DNA of 33,561 nucleotides from Actinomyces urogenitalis DSM 15434 (lineage in GTDB: Bacteria; Actinomycetota; Actinomycetes; Actinomycetales; Actinomycetaceae): assembly GCF_000159035.1 (NCBI RefSeq), contig NZ_DS999574.1, forward strand, positions 341,406 to 374,966, in the 5' to 3' direction. Shown piece by piece: positions 1-8,427 of this stretch. The position numbers were made by a program, and so were the translations under genes. Positions within the stretch are counted from its first letter, which is position 1. Every line of letters starts with the position of its first letter. The notes beneath the pieces were generated by a model. That model worked only from the letters and a program-made list of their open reading frames with translations, made no database searches and was not told where the DNA came from.

Positions 1-2
1 TC

Positions 3-734
3 GGGCGTGACGAGCTGGGGCCGCAGCGGCTCCGACAGGGGGGCGGGCTGGGCCGCGCGCTGGCCCGTACGGTCGGAGACCTGGCCGACGCGGTGCGCTA
101 CCTGGTCCGGCGCGGGACGCCGGGGTTGGCGCTGAGCACGATGGCTCTGCACCGCTTCGTCTACGGCATGGAGCTCATCACCCTCATCCTCACCTCTCGC
201 AACCTCCTGGCCCCCGGTGGCGACGCCGACGCGGGCCTGGCGGTCTTCGGCACCCTCATGGGGACGATGGTGGCCGGCCACGGCCTGTCCGTCATCCTCA
301 CGCCGCTCGCCCACGAGCGGATCGCGCCCTCGACGTGGATCGTGTGCTGCCTGCTGGGAGGGACCGTGGGCCAGATCGTCCTGGTGGTCACGCACCACCA
401 GCTGGCGATGACGATCGGCATCTTCGTCTTCGGCGTCGGCGTGCAGGGCGCGAAGATCGCCGTTGACACGATCGTCCAGGCTGACACGGACGACGCCTAC
501 CGAGGCAGGGCCTTCTCCATCTACGACGTCCTGTTCAACACCGCGGAGTGCGTGGCGGCCGGGGTGGCGATCCTCGTGCTGCCGGACACCGGCTGGTCGC
601 GGGTGGTTCAGGGCGCGCTCGTGGTCTTCGTGTGGTGCGTGGCCGCGTGGTACGGCCGCGGAGTGCGGCGCCTCGGGGACCGGCCACGACCCGTGACAGG
701 GCTGCCGGGGCTGGAGGGCTCGGCGCAGGCTTGA
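3..734 (+). CDS. MFS transporter, C-terminal half (5' end outside window)
   Basis: The reading frame is open from the first bases of the window to the TGA at 732-734, so this is the 3' part of a longer gene. About 243 residues are visible. They contain roughly six hydrophobic segments of membrane-span length, separated by short charged loops, as expected for the second half of a 12-span major facilitator. The C-terminus is a short, Arg/Pro-rich cytoplasmic tail. The substrate cannot be told from the sequence. A TipA-like regulator follows in the same direction 65 bases later, which fits a drug or peptide exporter with its sensor, but that is inference from context. The family call rests on membrane topology more than on a specific motif. 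Confidence 0.6.
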   Translation, partial: GRDELGPQRLRQGGGLGRALARTVGDLADAVRYLVRRGTPGLALSTMALHRFVYGMELITLILTSRNLLAPGGDADAGLAVFGTLMGTMVAGHGLSVILTPLAHERIAPSTWIVCCLLGGTVGQIVLVVTHHQLAMTIGIFVFGVGVQGAKIAVDTIVQADTDDAYRGRAFSIYDVLFNTAECVAAGVAILVLPDTGWSRVVQGALVVFVWCVAAWYGRGVRRLGDRPRPVTGLPGLEGSAQA

Positions 735-799
735 CCCTCACGCTGCGTCAGGCACGAGGCTCGGTGGCCGTGAACGATCGCGCCAGAGGGGAGAAGGAC

Positions 800-1588
800 G
801 TGGTGGAGGACGAGCTCACGGTGGGGCAGGCCGCACGGATGGTCGGGGTGTCTGTACGCACCCTGCACCACTGGGACGAGATCGGGCTGGTCAGCCCCTC
901 GGCCCGCTCGCGGTCTGGCTACCGGCTCTACAGCAGCGACGACGTCGCCCGCATCCACCAGGTTCTGGTCTACCGGGAGACCGGTATGGGGCTCAGTGAC
1001 ATCGCCACGGTTCTTGGTGATCCCTCGACCCAGGCCTCCGGCCACCTCCTGCGTCAGCGGGAGCTGCTGATTCGGCGCATCGATCACCTGACCCGCATGG
1101 TGCGGGCAGTGGACACGATGATGGAGAAGACCATGACGGGGCAGGTACTGAACGCTCAGCAGCGTGCTGAGATCCTCGGCCGTGACTGGGACCCAGCCTG
1201 GGAGGAGGAGGCTGAGCGACGCTGGGGAGACACCGAGGACTGGAAGGTCTCCACTCGGCGGATGGCCTCCATGAGCAGGGAGGATCTAGAGGTGGCGAAG
1301 AAGCGGATCGAGCGCGTTGAGGAGCAGCTGGCCCAGGCGCTGCGAGAGGGCGTGGAGCCGGGCAGCGAGCGGGCCAACGCGCTCGCGGAGGAGCACCGGG
1401 CCTGTATGAGCTGGTTCGACGTGACGCGGTCCAAGCACGTGCTGATCGCGTGCAACTACGTCCAGGACCCGCGCTTCGCCGCCCACTACGACGAGCGTGA
1501 GCCGGGCCTGGCTCGGTGGCTCAAAGACGTTATTGACGCCAATGCTGCGGCACACGGCATCGACCCCGCCACGGCGCAGTGGGAGTAG
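800..1588 (+). CDS. MerR-family regulator, TipA-like (HTH plus TipAS domain)
   Basis: Cytoplasmic transcription regulator of about 262 residues. The N-terminus has the MerR winged-helix signature: LTVGQAARMVGVSVRTLHHW, then DEIGLVSPS and SGYRLYSSDDV. A dimerisation helix follows around residues 80-120. The C-terminal 140 residues resemble the TipAS effector domain (acidic/aromatic EEEAERRWGDTEDW, then helices). TipAL-type proteins are about 250 residues, so the length fits. I chose the GTG at 800 because GAGGGG at 786-791 gives a good ribosome site; GTG at 770 is in frame but has no clear one. TipA-like proteins bind cyclic thiopeptides or similar drugs and activate their own and efflux genes; the upstream MFS gene suits that role. 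The effector here is unknown. Confidence 0.85.
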   Translation: MVEDELTVGQAARMVGVSVRTLHHWDEIGLVSPSARSRSGYRLYSSDDVARIHQVLVYRETGMGLSDIATVLGDPSTQASGHLLRQRELLIRRIDHLTRMVRAVDTMMEKTMTGQVLNAQQRAEILGRDWDPAWEEEAERRWGDTEDWKVSTRRMASMSREDLEVAKKRIERVEEQLAQALREGVEPGSERANALAEEHRACMSWFDVTRSKHVLIACNYVQDPRFAAHYDEREPGLARWLKDVIDANAAAHGIDPATAQWE

Positions 1589-1613
1589 CCGAGCCGCAGG
1601 GTGTGGCCAGGAG

Positions 1614-1740
1614 CCGTGCTTGCGCTGATCGGGCCGGGCTTTGATGACTGGGGCGTGCCTCCCGAGGGATGGGAGGCACGCCCCAGTCGTTGAAGGCCGT
1701 TCGCGTGGCTGAGCGGTCGTTCCAGCGGTGCTGTTCAGGC
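1614..1740. repeat. 127-bp direct repeat, left copy
   Basis: Matches 4667-4793 with an offset of exactly 3053 bases. The two copies differ only at 1648 (C, versus T at 4701) and 1686 (G, versus A at 4739). Identity stops sharply at both ends. The copy contains the hairpin at 1646-1688 and ends six bases past the start of the RM stop codon. It also follows the rightward MerR gene, so it may serve as terminator for both genes. Confidence 0.95.
1646..1688. terminator. Perfect 18-bp-stem hairpin, bidirectional terminator in left repeat
   Basis: The arms 1646-1663 and 1671-1688 are perfectly complementary over 18 bases (GACTGGGGCGTGCCTCCC and its complement) around a 7-base loop, GAGGGAT. It lies between the rightward MerR gene and the leftward RM gene, where a two-way terminator is expected. 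There is no long T run on either side, so it could be a high-GC Actinobacterial terminator or simply an mRNA 3' end stabiliser. Confidence 0.75.
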
Positions 1741-4569
1741 GCTGGGATCGGCGGTGGCCCGCGCGTAGAGGGCGAAGAGATGGGCGACGATGGCGCGTTC
1801 TCTCTCCTCCTCGCCCATCTGCGCCGGGAAGCTGAGGCCATAGGCCTGCTCGACGGCGAGGTCGAGCGCTCGGTGTGCGGCGGTGAGCGCCGGGTAGAGG
1901 AAGTCGTTATCCGGGTCGTACAGGTCTGCGAGACTCGCTCCTTCGTACTGCGCTCGTGCGTCAAGCACGGCCTGGGCGCAGTGCTCGATCTCAGCGCGCT
2001 GCGTATCGGTGGCATCTGGCCAGACCAAGGTGTTGTAGACGATGGTGTTGGCGTAGTTGTAGTCGGACTTCAGCCGTCCTGCGACCACACGCATCCAGGC
2101 GTTGTGGACCCGGGACATGAGAATCCCGAATATATCGAGGCGATCCGTGGGGATGAAGTAGAGCTTGTTCCCTGGAATCATGCCGTTATGCACGAATCCC
2201 ATGGGGATATAGTGACGGCGCTCCGATGAGACGGCGGGGACGGCGATGTAGGTGCCGTCCCTAAACAGTCCGTTGGGTCGAAACTGATGGGGGCGGTTAG
2301 CAAGTTTGAAGGCGTCTCCGGTTGGAGTTTGCTCTAGCCGCCATGAGTGGCATGCATCGACGCGTGCTCGAACCTCTGGATGTTTTGTGAGTGCAGGGAG
2401 ATCGAAGTCACTCAGCCACAGGCAGTATCGATCTTGTCCCTTGATGAACTCGGCGCCCATCGAGAATTCCCTCACCCATTGCACGGCGTCAGGATCCTCG
2501 TCTAGGAGTGTCGATCGTTCAGTGTCAGAGAGAATGAGGTAACCATGGTCAGCTGGCTTAAAACCTTGAGCCATTGCAGGTACATCCCCTAGAGGCTGGC
2601 TCCGCCGCTCAATGAAGGCGTCTGGTGCGTCCACGAGGTAAGCATTGATATGCGCGACCTCGCGGACGGAGGAGGCTCCGCTGTTGTGCTCGAACAGGAG
2701 CTTCGACGTCGGAGACTCGTAACTGAAGCCCACGATGACGACGTGCACATGTGCCTGGTCGGAGGCCTCGTTGCCCCAGACGAAGCTGCGGTGCGCGAAG
2801 GTGATGTCGACGCCGTCGTTAAACAGCGGCTTCCAGATCGGGGTGACCTGCTGCCCCTGACATATCGAGTTCGTGGAGACGAAGGCGGTATGGATTGCCG
2901 TCCCGCGCATGTACTGCGCCGCCTTGACGTACCAGCAGGCCACGTAGTCCACCGTCTTGACCTTGCCGAAGAGCCGAGCGCGATCGGCATTCTGCTCTGG
3001 CGTGAGATTCGAGTAGCCGATGAACGGTGGATTGCCCATGATGTAGGAGCATCGCGAGGCTGGCAGGAGGTCATTCCAGTCCATGTCGAGGGCGTTTCCC
3101 TCAATGATCGTGGCGGCGTCGCGCAGCGGCAGGTCTTCGACCTCACGCTGGATGATCTCCGCTGTCTCCGCATTGGCTTGGAGCTCTGCGATCCACAGCG
3201 CGGTGCGTGCGACGGAGGCTGCGAAGTCGTTGATCTCGATGCCGTGGAACTGGGCGAGCTGCACCTTGATGGCAGACTCACCCACGCCCTCGAACTCCAG
3301 TGCCGTCTGCGGCCCCTGGAGGACGGAGAGCACCTTGTTCTCCAGGCGTCGCAGGCAGATGAAGGTCTCGGTGAGGAAATTGCCGCTGCCAGCAGCCGGA
3401 TCCAGGAAGGTCAGGGACGCCAGCTTGTCCTGATAACGACGCAGGCGGGTCTTCCGTGTGCGCTCGGTGACGGTGGTATCGGCCAGGATCCCCTCAAGCT
3501 CCGCGGTCAGTGCGTCAAGAAACAACGGATCGATGACCCGGTGGATGTTCTGAGGGCTCGTGTAGTGCATGCCGCCGGCCCGTCGGGTTTCCGGGTTGAG
3601 CGTGGACTCAAAGACGCCGCCGAAGACGGTTGGAGAGATCCCAGACCAGTCCACACCGGTGGAGACCTCATGGACTAGCAGGGTGCATATCTCCTGCGTG
3701 AGCTGAGGGATCTCAATCGGATCCGCAAACAGGCCGCCATTAACGTAAGGGAAGCAAGCGAGCTCAGGAGACAGATAGACGCTGCGAGCTTCGCTCGGGG
3801 TGTTGAGGACGGTAAACAGGTCCAGTAGCGCCTGCCTCATCTGGGCCGGGCTAAAGCTGTGTAGATAGGTGCCGAAGGCGTCCTTGGGGAACAGACCTGC
3901 GTCTTCCGCGTAGAGACAGAAAACCAGGCGGACGCATAAGACGTTGAGGTCCCGCCAGCGGTCGTCGCCAGCAGTGCGGTACTGCTCGTGGAGGGCGTCG
4001 CGCAGCTGCCCGATGACCTCGCCTGCCTGGATCGACACCTGGCGTTCGCGTTCTGACCGGGATCGCGCGGGATCGATAAGGAAGTCGAGGAGGTGGTACT
4101 GCTCGGCCAGCTCCGCCAGGGTGAAGGAGATGTAGCTGTGCTCTGGGTCCTCTCGGCGTAGGTCGTGGACGCGGAAGCACTCGAAGTTGCAGACGACGAT
4201 GAAGTCAGGGCGTTGCGGATTGGGCAGGCTGTCTGCGTAGCGCTTGGCCTGTTGGTAAGGCGTGACCATGGTGCCCTGCCGAGGCTCAGGCTTGTCGAGG
4301 TCAATGTGGGAGGCCTTTTGCTCCACGAGGGTGCGGGCCTCAGGAATGAGGACGTCGATAAATCCTCCGGCAGAGGTCTTCTGTTCGAAGATCGCTGCTG
4401 TGGCTGCTCCCTCGATCCCGACGACGCTGCCGAGCAGGTCGATCCAGAAAGCCTGAGTCTCGCCCTTCTCGTACCCGTGACCGTCCCAGCGTTGCGTAAA
4501 GGCCTTTGCTGCTAGGCGTCGCTCATTGAGATGAGGTCCTCGCTCAGCCGATGGGGGGGGTTGTTGCAA
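1735..4569 (-). CDS. Single-chain restriction-modification enzyme, MmeI-like (type IIL/IIG)
   Basis: A 944-residue protein combining restriction and adenine methylation, close to MmeI in length (about 920). Near the N-terminus a PD-(D/E)xK nuclease core is visible: D72, then E83-Q-K85 in IDVLIPEARTLVEQK. A helical spacer follows, with FGGVFESTLNPETRRAGGMH around 316-335. The methyltransferase has motif I DPAAGSG at 390-396 and motif IV NPPF at 513-516. The last 300 or so residues should hold the target-recognition domain. The only start in this frame is TTG at 4569: a TGA lies two codons upstream, there is no ribosome site, and no other start appears before the nuclease core. An 8-C tract directly follows the start region, and 7 Cs would join the frame to an upstream ATG or GTG. 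The gene lies between 127-bp repeats and looks lower in GC than its neighbours. The recognition site is unknown. Confidence 0.88.
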   Translation of the reverse strand: MQQPPPSAERGPHLNERRLAAKAFTQRWDGHGYEKGETQAFWIDLLGSVVGIEGAATAAIFEQKTSAGGFIDVLIPEARTLVEQKASHIDLDKPEPRQGTMVTPYQQAKRYADSLPNPQRPDFIVVCNFECFRVHDLRREDPEHSYISFTLAELAEQYHLLDFLIDPARSRSERERQVSIQAGEVIGQLRDALHEQYRTAGDDRWRDLNVLCVRLVFCLYAEDAGLFPKDAFGTYLHSFSPAQMRQALLDLFTVLNTPSEARSVYLSPELACFPYVNGGLFADPIEIPQLTQEICTLLVHEVSTGVDWSGISPTVFGGVFESTLNPETRRAGGMHYTSPQNIHRVIDPLFLDALTAELEGILADTTVTERTRKTRLRRYQDKLASLTFLDPAAGSGNFLTETFICLRRLENKVLSVLQGPQTALEFEGVGESAIKVQLAQFHGIEINDFAASVARTALWIAELQANAETAEIIQREVEDLPLRDAATIIEGNALDMDWNDLLPASRCSYIMGNPPFIGYSNLTPEQNADRARLFGKVKTVDYVACWYVKAAQYMRGTAIHTAFVSTNSICQGQQVTPIWKPLFNDGVDITFAHRSFVWGNEASDQAHVHVVIVGFSYESPTSKLLFEHNSGASSVREVAHINAYLVDAPDAFIERRSQPLGDVPAMAQGFKPADHGYLILSDTERSTLLDEDPDAVQWVREFSMGAEFIKGQDRYCLWLSDFDLPALTKHPEVRARVDACHSWRLEQTPTGDAFKLANRPHQFRPNGLFRDGTYIAVPAVSSERRHYIPMGFVHNGMIPGNKLYFIPTDRLDIFGILMSRVHNAWMRVVAGRLKSDYNYANTIVYNTLVWPDATDTQRAEIEHCAQAVLDARAQYEGASLADLYDPDNDFLYPALTAAHRALDLAVEQAYGLSFPAQMGEEERERAIVAHLFALYARATADPSA
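4553..4560 (-). other. C8 homopolymer tract at the RM gene 5' end (candidate phase-variation switch)
   Basis: Eight G on the + strand (C8 on the coding strand) lie a few codons inside the RM frame. Upstream ATG (4588-4586) and GTG (4576-4574) share one frame, which in the present state stops at TGA soon after the tract. Removing one C, or adding two, fuses that frame to the RM frame and gives a start MLRIVTLATTPPSAERGP or shorter. A TATGCT (-10-like) sequence ends 7 bases before the GTG, which would suit a leaderless start. Whether the tract varies in length is not known. Confidence 0.5.
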
Positions 4570-4666
4570 GGGTCACGATGCGAAGCATACGGCGCGGTGC
4601 CGTGTCCCTCGGACGGGCCTACTTATGGGGCCAGTGTCCCCTGAGTCGTGGAACGGCGCTAATGGA

Positions 4667-4793
4667 CCGTGCTTGCGCTGATCGGGCCGGGCTTTGATGA
4701 TTGGGGCGTGCCTCCCGAGGGATGGGAGGCACGCCCCAATCGTTGAAGGCCGTTCGCGTGGCTGAGCGGTCGTTCCAGCGGTGCTGTTCAGGC
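4667..4793. repeat. 127-bp direct repeat, right copy
   Basis: Second copy of 1614-1740, with 125 of 127 bases identical. It lies between the 5' end of the RM gene and the 3' end of the leftward PEPCK-like gene, whose stop is at 4812-4814. It includes the hairpin at 4699-4741. If the left repeat arose by duplication, this copy is the natural candidate for the original terminator of the PEPCK-like gene, giving the ancestral order MerR gene, terminator, PEPCK gene; that is inference. Confidence 0.95.
4699..4741. terminator. Perfect 18-bp-stem hairpin in right repeat
   Basis: Same hairpin as in the left copy, with arms 4699-4716 and 4724-4741 and loop GAGGGAT. One C-G pair of the left copy is T-A here, so the stem stays perfect. 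It lies just after the leftward PEPCK-like gene and is the likely transcription stop for it. Confidence 0.75.
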
Positions 4794-4811
4794 CGCCAGG
4801 CGAGGCTGTCT

Positions 4812-7800
4812 CTACTTGCCGTCCACCGGCTCGCCCTCAGCGAGCTCGGGCTGCAAGCCGAGAGTGCCTACGAGGCTGTCGCGGTAGGCGGGCGAGGTGA
4901 CCTCCTTCAGCCAGGCACGAGCGGCCTCCAGCCGGCCCTCGATGTCCAGACGGTCGGAGACGCCCTGGTTGCCCTCGGTCTCGATAAAGCGAGTGAGCGC
5001 ACGGATCGAGGCCTCTGCCTGCTTGCGGTCACGCTCCACCTTGGCGTCCAGGCGCTCGGCGTACCACTGCGAGGCCAGGATGTTCTCCCGCTCGAACAGG
5101 GCACGGAACTCTGGGCTCGCCAGTGTCCACCCCTCAGCCGAGTGCCCGGAGTACATGATCTCCAGCAGCGCCCGGACGGGCGGGACGGCGTGAGCGATCG
5201 AGCCGTCGTCGACGTAGTGCTTAGCCACGACCTGGTGCGTGGTGACGATGACGTCGACGGAGTCAGCGAAGACCTCAGGATCCTGCAGCTCGGGCTTGAG
5301 CATGGCCTCGGTGAAGACGACGTCGGGGTGGAGGAAGATCCGGCCGAAGAAGTTTGAGGCGAAGGCCTTGTTCATGCGGTAGCCAAGCCGCGAGGCCTGG
5401 ACCGTGCGGCCGCCGAGCTCGTAGTCCTCCAGCTTCTCCAGGTACCCGGCCTCAAGGAGGTGATGGGCGTCGCGCTCCTCAGGCTCCATGCGGGAGAAGA
5501 CCTCGGGGACGAGCATCGAGATGTCGTGCGCCACCTTGACCTTCGGCCCGATGTACCCGGCCGAGGACAGCCAGCCGTCGTAGCCGCTCAGGGCGTAGGA
5601 CAGCAGTGCCGCGTTGAGGTCGTAGACCGGGGGCAGGGCATTGAAGGGAGACTTCGTCAGGGCCCCTTCGCTACCGGCCCCCGTGGTCGACGGCGACTTG
5701 CCGGTCATCGAGGAGATGAACTCCATGAACAGCTCGGGCAGCTCCATGAAGTGCAAGGGGTTGTAGGCGCACAGGGCCGGCACACCCTCCTCTGGCGGGT
5801 TGTTGCGGCGCCCGGCTGCCACGATGTCCACGCTGTGCCGAATCGGCTCGTCAAGCGGGATGTCGGAGAACAAGTGGGTAGCCAGGTCCGCCAGGTGGGC
5901 CTCCTGTGGCCGGGCGACGTCGGGGCGCACCTGAAGGTAGCGCGGGTTCTTCGTCGGGGCGCCGCCCACGATGCGTGGGTTGGCAGTAGAGACCCAGTAG
6001 GTCTGGTGCCTCGGGTCGCCGTCGTCCTCAACTGCTGCGGCCCGGCGCACGAGGTCCTGCATCGGCTCAGTGAACTGGGACAGTCCCGGGGCGTCGTCAA
6101 CCATCGCCCGCGCGTCCGCGGGCGTGAGCGGCGCGTAGTTGGACAGGAACAGGCCCGTACCGGACATATCGAGCTCGGTCTGCTTGTCGTAACCGCGCAC
6201 GATCGCGTCGTCGGGCCGCTGGAAGAGCAGGGACTCGGCGTTGGTGACGTACTTGCGGGACAGGCGCTGGGTGAAGGCCGGCTCGTCGGCGCTGGCCGGA
6301 GCCACCGTGGAGGCAGTGATGTCGTCCTCGGTCTGGACCTTCGCGGCGGCGGCGAAGTCCGGGCGCAGGGAGAACAGCCGCCAGGATCCGTCCTCCTCGA
6401 AGCCCACGCGCAGCATGTTGATCTTGACGGTGTCCCCGTCCATGCGCACGGCGTTGCCCGGGCGGCCGTTCATGATGCTCACCGAGAAGTGCGAGCGCCA
6501 GTCCTCGCCCCACTCCGGGCGGTAGTAGCGCTTGACGGTGAAGATGAGCTCCTTGATATGCGCGGGGATGGACTCCAGGAAGGCGTTGTACTCCTCGGTG
6601 TACATCGCCGAGGGAGTCAGCAGCTTGATGACGCTGCCCAGCGAGCGGCGCTCGGACAGGATGTGGCGGTGGTGAGCGGACTCGTTGGCCTTGTCCACGA
6701 AGCGGTGGGTGTAGTCGCCGTCGAAGATCCGCTGCACGGCGTCCAGGTCCGCCTCCAGGTCTCCCACATAGGCCTCACCGAAGACGAAGGCGTCCAGGAT
6801 CGACTTGGAGATCTCGGACTTGCCGCCGCCGGAGACCGTGGCCGGCTTGTGCAGCTGGGTGTGCCAGGGCGCGGTGCCGATCATGTGCCACTGCTTGGGG
6901 CTGCCGACGGCGGCCTTGCAGTGGACCTGGTAGCCCGACGGCGTGATGTAGGTCTTGCCCGCACGCATCGGGATTGACCGCTCTTCGCCGTCGGCCTGCC
7001 AGGTGATGGTCTGGGTGAGCATGGAGTAGAAGGCGCCACCCGGCACGAGGATGACCGAGTCGTCGGTCAGGTCCAGTGCGTGGCCCTCGGCCTGGAGCTC
7101 GAAGCGGCCAGGGTTGATCTTGAGCACGTGGGCGAGCGTGCGGGAGGCGGGGGTGTGGACGTCGCGGAACTCGCGGCCCAGGTCGTAGCGAGGGAAGGCG
7201 ACGGCGCCGCCGGCGTGCTCCTCCTCGACGCAGCCGAAGAGGTTGGCCGAGTACCCGATCTGGGTCTTGACCTCCTTCTTGCAGTAGCCGAAGTAGTTGT
7301 CCGCGATGACGGTGACGATGACGCCGCGCTCGTCGCGGGCGACCAGCTTGAAGGCCTTGCCGTCGTTGTAGCGCTCGTTGGCGTCTTTCCAGCACATGCC
7401 GTCACGGCGCTGGCGCTCGGTGGCCTCGTCCCAGGACGGCAGGCCAAGCTCCTTCTTGGTCAGGGTGGTCAGGTGGGGAGCGAGGATGACGCAGCCGGTG
7501 TGCCCGGTCCAGCCCTCCGGCGCCAGAGAGGCGTCGTTCTCCGGCAGGAAGGGATCGCCGGCGTTGCCGAAGATGCCCTCGACGAAGTCGAGGTTGGACA
7601 CCAGGCCACCAGGGGCGATGAACCGGATCTCCATCCGACGCTCGGCGGAGAAGCCGGTGACCTCGGGCACGACGACGGGCCGCAGCAGCAACGAGACGAA
7701 ACAGCGGGCGGGCTCGTCCTGGGTGGAGGACCACGGCAGGGTGAGCAGGTCCTGCGGGGCGTCGACGGCGGCCGCCAGGATCCGGGCGAAGACGTCACGT

Positions 7801-8291
7801 GGGACGGCCTTCTTGTCATCCGGGATGGGCAGGCCTCCCTCGGCCACGTGGAAGACGCCGGCGGTGGTGCGGCGGTCGTTGCGCGGGTTGTGCAGCACGC
7901 CCTGCAGGGTGCGGTAGCTCTCTACGTAGGGGGAGGTGAAGCTCGTGGAGTCCAGCGGAAGCGACAGCGCGCGTGCCAGGCCCGGCTGGTCGAGGACGAA
8001 GGTGTCGGCCGGCAGGTGCGGGTGGAGCGGAGCGTCCTCAAGGTAGGAGTCGAGGAAGGCCTGGATGCGGCGGTCAGCAGCGCACAGGCGGCCGGACAGG
8101 CGCCGGCTCATCTCACGCTGACGCGCGAGGATCGGGGACATGAGGCGATCGGTGACCGGATCTCCGGCTCCCTCAGGAGCAGGAAGACCCAGCAGGTCCA
8201 GTCGCAGCGCGATGGCGGAGTTGAAAGCGGCGTCCTGATTGGCAGAAGCAGTCGCAGCGTCGGCGCGCTGCGTCGTGCGGATCGTGTCCAT
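4812..8291 (-). CDS. Probable pyrophosphate-type phosphoenolpyruvate carboxykinase (1159 aa)
   Basis: A very large soluble protein with no signal peptide or membrane span. Features I associate with the PPi-PEPCK family (EC 4.1.1.38, described from Entamoeba and Propionibacterium, about 1,100-1,200 residues) are ADNYFGYCKKEVKTQIGYSA around 330-349, AGKTYITPSGYQVHCKAAVG around 444-463, and the glycine-rich SGGGKSEISKS at 487-497. The family interconverts oxaloacetate plus PPi with PEP, CO2 and phosphate. In fermenting Actinobacteria this would feed succinate formation while conserving the energy of PPi. The start ATG at 8291 is preceded by AGGG about 8 bases upstream. The gene stands alone on its strand and the repeat hairpin at 4699-4741 probably ends it. 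The assignment is from remembered family motifs, not a search; older databases may call it hypothetical. Confidence 0.7.
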   Translation of the reverse strand: MDTIRTTQRADAATASANQDAAFNSAIALRLDLLGLPAPEGAGDPVTDRLMSPILARQREMSRRLSGRLCAADRRIQAFLDSYLEDAPLHPHLPADTFVLDQPGLARALSLPLDSTSFTSPYVESYRTLQGVLHNPRNDRRTTAGVFHVAEGGLPIPDDKKAVPRDVFARILAAAVDAPQDLLTLPWSSTQDEPARCFVSLLLRPVVVPEVTGFSAERRMEIRFIAPGGLVSNLDFVEGIFGNAGDPFLPENDASLAPEGWTGHTGCVILAPHLTTLTKKELGLPSWDEATERQRRDGMCWKDANERYNDGKAFKLVARDERGVIVTVIADNYFGYCKKEVKTQIGYSANLFGCVEEEHAGGAVAFPRYDLGREFRDVHTPASRTLAHVLKINPGRFELQAEGHALDLTDDSVILVPGGAFYSMLTQTITWQADGEERSIPMRAGKTYITPSGYQVHCKAAVGSPKQWHMIGTAPWHTQLHKPATVSGGGKSEISKSILDAFVFGEAYVGDLEADLDAVQRIFDGDYTHRFVDKANESAHHRHILSERRSLGSVIKLLTPSAMYTEEYNAFLESIPAHIKELIFTVKRYYRPEWGEDWRSHFSVSIMNGRPGNAVRMDGDTVKINMLRVGFEEDGSWRLFSLRPDFAAAAKVQTEDDITASTVAPASADEPAFTQRLSRKYVTNAESLLFQRPDDAIVRGYDKQTELDMSGTGLFLSNYAPLTPADARAMVDDAPGLSQFTEPMQDLVRRAAAVEDDGDPRHQTYWVSTANPRIVGGAPTKNPRYLQVRPDVARPQEAHLADLATHLFSDIPLDEPIRHSVDIVAAGRRNNPPEEGVPALCAYNPLHFMELPELFMEFISSMTGKSPSTTGAGSEGALTKSPFNALPPVYDLNAALLSYALSGYDGWLSSAGYIGPKVKVAHDISMLVPEVFSRMEPEERDAHHLLEAGYLEKLEDYELGGRTVQASRLGYRMNKAFASNFFGRIFLHPDVVFTEAMLKPELQDPEVFADSVDVIVTTHQVVAKHYVDDGSIAHAVPPVRALLEIMYSGHSAEGWTLASPEFRALFERENILASQWYAERLDAKVERDRKQAEASIRALTRFIETEGNQGVSDRLDIEGRLEAARAWLKEVTSPAYRDSLVGTLGLQPELAEGEPVDGK

Positions 8292-8427
8292 GCTTCGACC
8301 CTAGCGGTTCACCTGCCTGCCCGCGCAGGGACGGTCGGCCCGTCACCCGGGCGCGGACTGTGAGCGCGCCGTGAATCGCGTCATCGCGGGTGGGGCGTAC
8401 AGGCCTATCTTGGCGAGGGGGCGGCTG

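Larger units (their letters stand above)
1614..4793. mobile_element. Putative RM insertion unit bounded by 127-bp direct repeats
   Basis: A single restriction-modification gene lies between two 127-bp direct copies (1614-1740 and 4667-4793) that differ at two positions only. The RM gene's own stop codon (1735-1737) lies inside the left copy. No transposase, integrase or terminal inverted repeat is visible. The gene between the repeats looks lower in GC than its neighbours by eye. Repeat-flanked RM genes without a transposase match the pattern known as insertion with long target duplication, reported for RM genes in Helicobacter pylori. The movement itself is inferred; a local duplication of the terminator region would look similar. 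Confidence 0.45.

Noticed and set aside
1614-4793. Classical transposon or integron carrying the RM gene
   Set aside because: No transposase, integrase or terminal inverted repeats are visible; the flanks are long direct repeats.
5460-6977. Long + strand open frame opposite the PEPCK-like gene
   Set aside because: It is rich in Val, Gly, Arg and His with no domain, and is explained by the GC3 bias of the real leftward gene.
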